Shown: piece after piece, positions 1-4,746 of the stretch
Layout of the letters: each line of letters starts with the position of its first letter
Position numbering within the stretch: the stretch's first letter is position 1
Source: Oscillospiraceae bacterium
GTDB lineage: Bacteria; Bacillota; Clostridia; Oscillospirales; Oscillospiraceae
DNA: 6,815 nucleotides
Reading direction: 5' to 3'
NCBI GenBank assembly: GCA_016296635.1
Contig: JAEDIZ010000111.1
Location: 1 to 6,815 of the forward strand
Program-made: the position numbers and the translations under genes
Notes under the pieces: generated by a model
The model's input: only the letters and a program-made list of their open reading frames with translations
The model's database searches: none
What the model was told of the DNA's origin: nothing

Positions 1-61
1 GGCTCGAACCTGTGACCCCCTGCTTGTAAGGCAGGTGCTCTCCCAGCTGAGCTAACCTTCC
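1..61 (-). tRNA. tRNA-Val (anticodon UAC), 3' end cut by window edge
   Basis: Read on the minus strand from position 61, the sequence folds as a tRNA: 7-nt acceptor strand GGAAGGT, TA at positions 8-9, D stem GCTC/GAGC around loop AGCTGGGA, anticodon stem CCTGC/GCAGG around loop CTTACAA, a 5-nt variable loop, then T stem ACAGG and T loop TTCGAGC. The anticodon TAC reads valine GUA codons, and by wobble other GUN codons. The window holds 61 of the expected 73 nt; the rest of the T stem, the acceptor 3' strand and any CCA lie before position 1. A consensus promoter lies about 35 bp upstream, so the primary transcript should carry a leader of about 27 nt for RNase P to remove. Further tRNA genes may follow beyond the edge. 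Confidence 0.96.
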
Positions 62-95
62 ATTCCACGCGCCGCATCTCTCAACGACAGGTGTC

Positions 96-124
96 ATTAT
101 ACAGACCAAGTGCCAAATTGTCAA
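96..124 (-). promoter_or_regulatory. Perfect-consensus sigma-A promoter for tRNA-Val
   Basis: On the minus strand TTGACA (124-119) is followed by a 17-bp spacer and TATAAT (101-96). Both hexamers match the housekeeping sigma consensus exactly at the optimal spacing. Transcription should start near position 88-89, about 27 nt before the tRNA 5' end. A full match is rare outside stable-RNA genes and fits the high output a tRNA gene needs. Confidence 0.93.
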
Positions 125-128
125 GAGC

Positions 129-153
129 TTTTTTGAAATTTTTTCTGTTTTTT
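129..153 (-). promoter_or_regulatory. Phased A-tracts upstream of the tRNA promoter (UP-element-like)
   Basis: Just upstream of the -35 box, the minus strand carries three runs of six A (153-148, 144-139, 134-129) with centres 9 and 10 bp apart, about one helical turn. Relative to the predicted start they cover roughly -40 to -64. That is where UP elements contact the RNA polymerase alpha C-terminal domains at rRNA and strong tRNA promoters. The A6T3 stretch also resembles the A-rich/T-rich UP consensus. Placement and phasing are seen directly; the stimulatory role is inferred. Confidence 0.65.
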
Positions 154-160
154 CCGGAGG

Positions 161-688
161 TCAAAATCCTTCGTCATGGAACAGTCCCAGGCTTGAAAAA
201 ACCTGCTCAATTGTGTTATCATAGTCACCGGTGTATTCCTCCTTTGTGCAGAAGCTCAAACAGTAACAGTCCTGCCCGTCATCGAGAACCGCAGCCCGGC
301 AGACTCTGCCTCCGTCTTCGCCCAGAGAATACCACGCGAACTGATACTCCGGCATTCCGAAGCGTGTTGTCCGGATCATAAAAAGATTCCTGCTTTCAAA
401 ACCCGTGAGCGCTTTTGCTGCGCTTTCGATCCCGCAGTTCTGAAGAACCTCGGAAACGATCTCATAGTCGCCGTTCTCCTGCTCATAGACTTCCCGTCCC
501 CGCGTGCAGGCAAAGGTCTGCTTTACGGTGTCCGCCGGTACATCAAAGGTGATCGCATATGCCGGTTCTTTTACGGGTGCGGACACCTCGATCGTGTCGT
601 TTACCGTTTCCCATGTCATCGCGCTTTTGCTGCAGCCGCAAAGCAGCAGCATAGCCGCCGTCAGCAGTATCAGGTTCAGCTTTTTCAT
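161..688 (-). CDS. Putative lipoprotein of unknown function
   Basis: This 175-residue protein begins with a lipoprotein signal peptide: KK at residues 2-3, a hydrophobic stretch to about residue 16, and the lipobox LCGC at 16-19. C19 would be lipidated and the protein held on the outer face of the membrane. I do not recognise the remainder. It is fairly acidic, has no further membrane segment and carries six more cysteines (61, 85, 130, 141, 143, 147), three of them clustered in a CYCLSFC stretch at 141-147. The start is supported by AGGAGG six bases upstream. The gene begins 28 bp from the divergent DUF1294 gene. No terminator hairpin follows the stop, so its transcript may run into the tRNA gene. 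The CDS is well supported; the function is unknown. Confidence 0.88.
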   Translation of the reverse strand: MKKLNLILLTAAMLLLCGCSKSAMTWETVNDTIEVSAPVKEPAYAITFDVPADTVKQTFACTRGREVYEQENGDYEIVSEVLQNCGIESAAKALTGFESRNLFMIRTTRFGMPEYQFAWYSLGEDGGRVCRAAVLDDGQDCYCLSFCTKEEYTGDYDNTIEQVFSSLGLFHDEGF

Positions 689-700
689 TTCTGCCCTCCT

Positions 701-707
701 GGAAAGG
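701..707 (+). promoter_or_regulatory. Ribosome-binding site that decides the DUF1294 start
   Basis: GGAAAGG lies nine bases before the ATG at 717 but directly abuts the in-frame ATG at 708, leaving no spacing for it. This favours 717 (protein starting MLVYLL) over 708 (MFSMLVYLL). Longer in-frame extensions upstream would run antisense through the lipoprotein gene and add residues foreign to the family. Confidence 0.65.
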
Positions 708-716
708 ATGTTTTCT

Positions 717-968
717 ATGCTCGTCTATCTGCTTATAATCAATGCACTTGCTTTCACGCTTATGTGTCTGGACAAGCATTATGCGAAGAAAAAAATGTGG
801 CGGATCCCGGAGGCCACGCTTTTGGGTGCTGCTGCAATTGGCGGCAGTATGGGTGCGCTTCTCGGTATGTATCTGTTCCACCATAAAACGAGAAAGCCGA
901 AGTTCTATATCACCGTTCCTTTACTTCTGGCGCTGCATCTGTTTCTGCTGATTCGCTTTGTTCTGTAA
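717..968 (+). CDS. DUF1294 family small membrane protein
   Basis: This 83-residue protein matches the DUF1294 pattern throughout: a first membrane segment (about residues 2-17), the conserved cytoplasmic-loop signature LDKHYAKKKMWRIPE (18-32), a glycine-rich second segment with GGSMGALLGM (42-51), the HKTRKPKF box (56-63) and a third hydrophobic segment (about 64-83). It should be an inner-membrane protein with three short helices. The family has no established biochemical role, although members are often found alone or fused to cold-shock or nucleic-acid-binding domains. The size fits a stand-alone member. The gene starts 28 bp from the divergent lipoprotein gene and ends at a strong hairpin shared with the convergent operon. 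No convincing promoter is visible, so it must lie inside the lipoprotein coding region. Confidence 0.92.
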   Translation: MLVYLLIINALAFTLMCLDKHYAKKKMWRIPEATLLGAAAIGGSMGALLGMYLFHHKTRKPKFYITVPLLLALHLFLLIRFVL

Positions 969-969
969 T

Positions 970-1019
970 AATAGCAATCCCCCGAAGCCGTGTTTGGCTT
1001 CGGGGGATTCTTTGCTATT
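970..1019. terminator. Bidirectional hairpin terminator between convergent genes
   Basis: A 14-bp perfect inverted repeat (976-989 with 996-1009, core CCCCCGAAGCC/GGCTTCGGGGG) surrounds a six-base loop. An outer repeat, AATAGCAA (970-977) with TTGCTATT (1012-1019), can lengthen the stem past a small asymmetric bulge. It follows the DUF1294 stop by two bases and overlaps the last codons and stop of the DHHW gene on the other strand. The downstream T-tracts are short and interrupted on both sides (CTTTGCTATT on plus, GCTATTATT on minus). Position and symmetry indicate use by both transcripts. Confidence 0.88.
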
Positions 1020-2184
1020 CCAGATTGCCGTTTCCGGTCTCCTCCAAAGAACTGATGTCATCTCGGAGGATGATGACCGCGTCCGGCTGATATTCTGCAA
1101 TATAATCCGTCAGCGTCTTTTCGGTGTAATGGCGGAAATCAAGACTGCGCAGCTCGCGGCAGCCGCGGTATAGCAGGCATTCCATTGCATTGGTGAAAGA
1201 ATCGCCCACCAAGAGCACCCGTGGAAGCGTCTGCTGGGCGTCCATCTTGAGAACAGTCTCCGCCTTGTCTCCACCCATATACGCCGTGTAGTAGGCATCA
1301 CTGCCCTCACGGGCATCGATCAGCGGTGCATCGGTTCTTTCGCCGTTGTCCCAGCGCTGATAAGCAATCGGCTCACCGATATCCGTCTGCAGTGTCTGCT
1401 GCAGCGGCGAAAAGCCGTACAGCTTTCGATCATAGGTTCCCACGAAGGCAATTCCGCTGTCCGCGATCTCGGCGCCGGATACATCGATCGCCACACCCAT
1501 TTCGGAAAGCCGGGCACAGACCGCCTCCGTGCTGATTTTTGCGCCGTAGAGGTTGTAGTGGTGATCCACAAGGGAATAACAGTTTTCCACTCCGGCAGCC
1601 GTCATATCAGCCGTCAGATCCAACGCCTCCACGCCATGGGCCTGCATGGCCGCCGAGAACGCCTCAGCCACGGCCTCATAATACGCCATGCCGTTTTCCA
1701 TCCAGTCGGGATAAAAGTCCCGCAGCGCCGTTCTCTGCTCCGGCACGCTGACATAGAGAAAAACGCCGCCGTTTTCCTGCGTCACACGCTGAATCTCTTC
1801 CAGCCTTGCCGCCATGCGTTCCGCCTTGCCCGCAAGCCAGTCTGTGCGATAGTCGGGAATCGGTGCTTCCGGCAGCAGCGCCTTTTCCGCAATGACAACG
1901 TCCGAAACAATCGGTTTACGGCGCAGCTTCATTTCATAGCCGGTGCCCAGTTTCAGCAGCTGCGTCCGTCCGGCAAAATGGTCTTTCAGATACCCTTCCA
2001 GATCATCAAAGCTCTTTCCGCTCAAAAGTCCCTGCGCAGAAATTTCCGGGAAAGAAGCCAGCCAGCGGTTTTCCGCACTCGACCAGTTTTCACCGCCGCG
2101 CACGCAGCGGTATGCCGTCAGCACTCCCGCGCAGAAAACGAGTGCGAGGAAAGCCATCAGAAGGATCAGCTTTGTTTTTTTCAT
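1015..2184 (-). CDS. DHHW family (SGNH-like, AlgJ/AlgX/PatB-type) surface acylation protein
   Basis: This 389-residue protein has an N-terminal membrane anchor (KK at 2-3, hydrophobic about 5-25; C18 follows F17, so it is not a proper lipobox) and an extracytoplasmic domain. The early ENRWLASFP motif (38-46) and KDHFAGR (67-73) are typical of DHHW proteins that accompany MBOAT acyltransferases. The name-giving motif is DHHY at 207-210, which lines up with the DxH of AlgJ/AlgX-type proteins. GDSF at 327-330 supplies the candidate nucleophile S329, so D207, H209 and S329 would form the catalytic triad. The likely role is moving acyl groups received from the neighbouring MBOAT onto a surface polysaccharide; the polymer and acyl group are unknown. 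The gene begins 16 bp after the MBOAT stop and is last in the operon. Confidence 0.87.
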   Translation of the reverse strand: MKKTKLILLMAFLALVFCAGVLTAYRCVRGGENWSSAENRWLASFPEISAQGLLSGKSFDDLEGYLKDHFAGRTQLLKLGTGYEMKLRRKPIVSDVVIAEKALLPEAPIPDYRTDWLAGKAERMAARLEEIQRVTQENGGVFLYVSVPEQRTALRDFYPDWMENGMAYYEAVAEAFSAAMQAHGVEALDLTADMTAAGVENCYSLVDHHYNLYGAKISTEAVCARLSEMGVAIDVSGAEIADSGIAFVGTYDRKLYGFSPLQQTLQTDIGEPIAYQRWDNGERTDAPLIDAREGSDAYYTAYMGGDKAETVLKMDAQQTLPRVLLVGDSFTNAMECLLYRGCRELRSLDFRHYTEKTLTDYIAEYQPDAVIILRDDISSLEETGNGNLE

Positions 2185-2189
2185 ATGCT

Positions 2190-2198
2190 TCTCCCTCC
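2190..2198 (-). promoter_or_regulatory. Ribosome-binding site that decides the DHHW start
   Basis: On the minus strand GGAGGGAGA lies just upstream of the ATG at 2184-2182. The resulting protein begins MKKTKLILL, a normal signal-anchor start. An alternative in-frame ATG at 2226 would add 14 residues and overlap the MBOAT gene by 26 bp. The strong ribosome-binding site and the signal-anchor form favour 2184. Confidence 0.75.
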
Positions 2199-2200
2199 CG

Positions 2201-3607
2201 TCAGAACTGTGCGTAAATAAACGCACGCATACCGGAACCGGTCAGCGCCAGCACGCTCAATGCCAGCACCGCAAGCAGCAGAAGCAGCTTCACGATTCTG
2301 CCAATTTTCGTCTTTTCCAGCTTTTCAAAAAGCTTCTGTCCGGCAGTCGTTGAAAGGAGAACTGCCGCAATCAGCTCCGGCCAGTACTGCCGCAGAAGCA
2401 GCGCAAAATACGCCGCATCGTTTCCTCTGCCGCCGAAGCCAAACATCGCAGAAAGATTTTTTGCCAGCATGGCAACGCTGAAGCTGTTAAAAATCACCCA
2501 GCCGATCAGGACGCAGAAAAGCGCATAGATCCGCTTGACAAAAACCGGCAGCTTTTCAAGCGCCTTCAGCAGCACCGTTTTTTCCAAAATCAGCAGCACC
2601 GCGAACCACGCGCCCCAAAGGATAAAGGGCCAGCTGGCGCCGTGCCACAGTCCCGTCAGCACCCACACCACGGCAAGATTCAGAATCTGTCTGCCTTTTC
2701 CCCGGCGGTTGCCGCCCAGCGGAATATAAACATAGTCTCGGAACCAGCCGGAGAGCGTCATGTGCCATCTGCGCCAGAAATCCGATACGCTGACGGCCAT
2801 ATAGGGATGATTGAAGTTTTCCGGCAGCCGGTAACCGAACAGCATACCGAGGCCGACGGCCATATCCGTATAGCCGGAAAAATCGAAATAGATCTGCCAC
2901 GTAAAGAGGAACGCGCCCGCCCACATTTTTGCCGGTGTCAGCGCCACGGCGGAAAGGTTGAAAATTTCCGCAGCCGCCCCGGCCATCACATCGCCCAGCA
3001 GCAGTTTCTTTCCAAGACCGATCACAAACCGCTCCGCACCGTCCGCTGCATTTTGGGGAGAAACCTGCGGTGCAGCCATCTGCGCGCGGAAATCTGCATA
3101 CCGCATCAAGGGTCCCTGCGCCGCCTTCGGGAAGAAGGTCAGATACAGAAGCAGATTCCAAAAGCTTTTTTCTGCGCGGCATCTTCCGTGATAAATATCC
3201 GCGAGGTAGGAAATGCCGAGAAATGTCAGAAAGGAAAGTCCCAAAGGGGCATAGAGCGTCGGCGCTTTCAGACTTAATCCAAACAGCGCATTGCAGTTTT
3301 CAAGCACAAAGCCCGTGTATTTATAGACGCCGAGAACCGCCAGCAAAAGGCAGACCGGCAAAATCAGTCTTCTTTTCCGGCTTCTTGCTTCTGCGGCTTT
3401 TTCCAGAAAACATCCGCTCAGCCAGATCGCCAGCGCCAGCAGGAGCATTGCCAGCATCGCCGCAAGTCCGGCAAATGCACAGAACCCAAGGCCGCAGATA
3501 AGCAGCACCGTTTTCTGCGCAGACGGATGTTTTCTGCCCGCAAGCATCCAAAAAACGAGCGTTACGGGCAGAAAACCGTAAAGAAAAGCATGTGATGCAA
3601 ATGACAT
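2201..3607 (-). CDS. MBOAT family membrane O-acyltransferase (AlgI/DltB/PatA-type)
   Basis: This 468-residue polytopic membrane protein has the family landmarks in order: FFPKAAQGPLMRY (158-170), FDFSGYTDMAVGLGMLFG (241-258), NFNHPY (264-269), FWRRWHMTLSGWFRDYVYIP (277-296) and GLWHGASWPFILWG (319-332). H322 is the conserved MBOAT histidine and H282 the second conserved one. Members channel an acyl group, usually acetyl, across the membrane to an external acceptor. The partner here is the DHHW protein encoded directly downstream, as with AlgI-AlgJ and PatA-PatB. Length is normal and all motifs are intact. The start follows the DUF896 stop by four bases, and its GAGGTG ribosome-binding site overlies that stop, which suggests translational coupling. 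The target glycopolymer cannot be read from sequence. Confidence 0.95.
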   Translation of the reverse strand: MSFASHAFLYGFLPVTLVFWMLAGRKHPSAQKTVLLICGLGFCAFAGLAAMLAMLLLALAIWLSGCFLEKAAEARSRKRRLILPVCLLLAVLGVYKYTGFVLENCNALFGLSLKAPTLYAPLGLSFLTFLGISYLADIYHGRCRAEKSFWNLLLYLTFFPKAAQGPLMRYADFRAQMAAPQVSPQNAADGAERFVIGLGKKLLLGDVMAGAAAEIFNLSAVALTPAKMWAGAFLFTWQIYFDFSGYTDMAVGLGMLFGYRLPENFNHPYMAVSVSDFWRRWHMTLSGWFRDYVYIPLGGNRRGKGRQILNLAVVWVLTGLWHGASWPFILWGAWFAVLLILEKTVLLKALEKLPVFVKRIYALFCVLIGWVIFNSFSVAMLAKNLSAMFGFGGRGNDAAYFALLLRQYWPELIAAVLLSTTAGQKLFEKLEKTKIGRIVKLLLLLAVLALSVLALTGSGMRAFIYAQF

Positions 3608-3611
3608 ACCG

Positions 3612-3812
3612 TCACCTCTGCATCAGTTTGCGTTTGTTGCCCTTCTCGTCTACAATGTAGGTATTATCCAGCTGATCGCGCAGATTTCTGCGCACCGCCT
3701 CCACATATTCCTTGCGCAGAACCGCGCGTTCCGCCTCTTCCTCCGGAGTCAAACCCACGGTCTTTGCTTTGTGTGCCAGTTCGTTGATGCGTTCAATTCT
3801 TGACTGTTCCAT
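3612..3812 (-). CDS. DUF896 (YnzC/UPF0291-like) small protein
   Basis: This 66-residue charged protein matches the DUF896 pattern: RINELAHKAK (8-17), LTPEEEAERAVLRKEYVEAVRRNL (21-44) and DNTYIVDEKGN (49-59). Family members fold as a short helical hairpin with a flexible tail; the molecular function is not established. In Bacillus subtilis the homologue ynzC lies in a LexA-controlled operon with yneA, but I see no SOS box here. The start has GAGG five bases upstream. The gene follows ylmH by seven bases and precedes the MBOAT start by four, so it sits inside the operon. A U-tract hairpin just before it might control its expression together with the two genes downstream. Confidence 0.93.
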   Translation of the reverse strand: MEQSRIERINELAHKAKTVGLTPEEEAERAVLRKEYVEAVRRNLRDQLDNTYIVDEKGNKRKLMQR

Positions 3813-3819
3813 AAAAACC

Positions 3820-4605
3820 TCACAAAAAACGATCGATCACGATCGAAATTCTTCCTTTTTTCGTATTACCGCCGACCTCCGTCAGCCGCATTTTGCCGAG
3901 TCCGCGCAGGCTGATGGAATCCCCCTCCGAAACGGTCTTGTCCGCCTTCGTGCAGGTCGTGAAATTGACCTCGACCTTGCCTGCCGCAATAGCGTCCGCC
4001 GCCTTTCCCCGGCTGATGGAAAAGCCGGAGGAAACCACGCCGTCCAGCCGCAGAGAGGAAACAGTATCCCGCACGGTTTTCGTTTTTGTCTGCGGTGCGT
4101 AAAGCTCCGATAACGGAATCTGCTCCAGATGCAGCTTTGTCCGTCCAGCGGATTCCAGATTCTGCAGCACATAGGGCAGAATCTCCCGCGTCACGAGGAA
4201 ATCGCATTTTCCCTCGGAAACATAGATATCACCCACGGTTTCACGCTTGATGCCGCAGCCCATCAGGCTGCCGAGAAAATCGCGGTGTGTCAGCTTGTCC
4301 TGCTCAAAAAAAGTCGCGCGCACCGCCGCCACGGGTCCGTCCTCACTGCAAAGCCAGTCATCGTCCAAATACTCCGGCAGATAGCAGCAGACTGCCCGCT
4401 CCGCGCCCTCCCGACCGCCGAAAAAACGGATCTGTACGCCGTGCAGAATCTGCGACACAAGCATCTGCTCTCTGCCGGAAAGGAAATTGCTTGCCGCGGG
4501 AACATTTCGGTTTTCCGCCGCCGTCATACGCTCGGCAATGTGCAGAAGCAGCATTTCTTCGTCTTTGTCCGCCGCAAGATGGGCAATCGTTTCGCGCAAA
4601 CTCAT
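3820..4605 (-). CDS. ylmH: YlmH family S4-domain RNA-binding protein
   Basis: This 261-residue protein has the full YlmH layout: an N-terminal region, a middle domain with THRDFLGSLMGCGIKRETVGDI (106-127), and a C-terminal S4 RNA-binding domain (about 180-250). The S4 part shows TVSSLRLDGVVSSGFSISRGKA (181-202), KVEVN (210-214), GDSISLRGLGKM (228-239) and NTKKGR (247-252). YlmH of Bacillus binds ribosomes/50S subunits and has been linked to ribosome-associated quality control of stalled nascent chains; an older association with cell division comes from its place beside sepF and divIVA. That neighbourhood is absent here: the gene instead heads an operon with DUF896, MBOAT and DHHW genes. The start is supported by GAGGTG five bases upstream. 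Confidence 0.93.
   Translation of the reverse strand: MSLRETIAHLAADKDEEMLLLHIAERMTAAENRNVPAASNFLSGREQMLVSQILHGVQIRFFGGREGAERAVCCYLPEYLDDDWLCSEDGPVAAVRATFFEQDKLTHRDFLGSLMGCGIKRETVGDIYVSEGKCDFLVTREILPYVLQNLESAGRTKLHLEQIPLSELYAPQTKTKTVRDTVSSLRLDGVVSSGFSISRGKAADAIAAGKVEVNFTTCTKADKTVSEGDSISLRGLGKMRLTEVGGNTKKGRISIVIDRFL
3824..3845 (-). terminator. Small hairpin plus U6 at the end of ylmH (candidate attenuator)
   Basis: On the minus strand CGATCG (3845-3840), loop TGAT, CGATCG (3835-3830) is followed at once by six T (3829-3824). It overlaps the last ylmH codons and ends just before the DUF896 ribosome-binding site. The 6-bp stem is short for an efficient intrinsic terminator, and ribosomes finishing ylmH would disrupt it, so partial termination or attenuation is the most it could do. 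The structure is seen directly; the role is inferred. Confidence 0.4.
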
Positions 4606-4626
4606 GGACTCACCTCTTTTAGAAAA

Positions 4627-4635
4627 ATCATATCA
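4627..4635 (-). promoter_or_regulatory. Candidate extended -10 promoter for the ylmH operon
   Basis: The minus strand reads TGA-TATGAT (4635-4627), an extended -10 element with a good -10 hexamer. No good -35 box lies 16-18 bp upstream, which is common for extended -10 promoters. The predicted start near 4620 would leave a leader of only about 15 nt, just enough for the GAGGTG ribosome-binding site. Another possible -35 (TTTACA, 4675-4670) has no matching -10. Confidence 0.4.
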
Positions 4636-4687
4636 CATCTTTCGGAAAAATGAAAGCTGATTAATGTTATGTAAACTTTCTTTTCTC

Positions 4688-4716
4688 TTGAGAACTGTGC
4701 ATTTTTCGTATATACT
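4688..4716 (+). promoter_or_regulatory. Sigma-A promoter for the flavoprotein operon
   Basis: TTGAGA (4688-4693), a 17-bp spacer and TATACT (4711-4716) match five of six bases in each hexamer at optimal spacing. The predicted start near 4723 gives a leader of about 24 nt before the ATG at 4747. It lies in the 141-bp divergent region shared with ylmH. I see no operator repeat or riboswitch fold there. Confidence 0.8.
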
Positions 4717-4746
4717 GTAAAAAAACAAATTGCAGGCAGGTATATT

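Noticed and set aside
1..61. tRNA 3' end as an integration (att) site for a mobile element
   Set aside because: The tRNA 3' end lies outside the window. No integrase or direct repeat is visible, and the genes next to it look chromosomal.
129..153. T-rich plus-strand stretch considered as an intrinsic terminator for a gene reading rightward, or for the lipoprotein gene
   Set aside because: No hairpin precedes the T runs on the plus strand, and no rightward gene ends there. On the minus strand the runs are A, not U, so they cannot terminate the lipoprotein transcript.
91..381. A 96-codon plus-strand open frame starting beside the tRNA promoter
   Set aside because: It runs antisense to the lipoprotein gene, has no ribosome-binding site, and its first part is simply the tRNA promoter and A-tract region.
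600..690. Weak TTGCTG-17-CATAGC promoter-like pair for the DUF1294 gene
   Set aside because: The -10 matches only three of six consensus bases and the sequence is constrained by lipoprotein coding, so it is not better than chance.
1558..2220. A 220-codon plus-strand open frame opposite the DHHW gene, and similar long frames opposite the MBOAT (2642-3277) and BaiN-type (4834-5595) genes
   Set aside because: Their products are rich in R, H, P and S with no domain pattern, and the opposite strand encodes well-supported conserved proteins in each case.
4606..4746. Possible LexA/SOS box or riboswitch in the divergent region, prompted by the SOS-linked ynzC homologue in the operon
   Set aside because: I found no CGAAC...GTTCG-type palindrome and no extended fold. 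The region is A/T-rich and is explained by two promoters and ribosome-binding sites.
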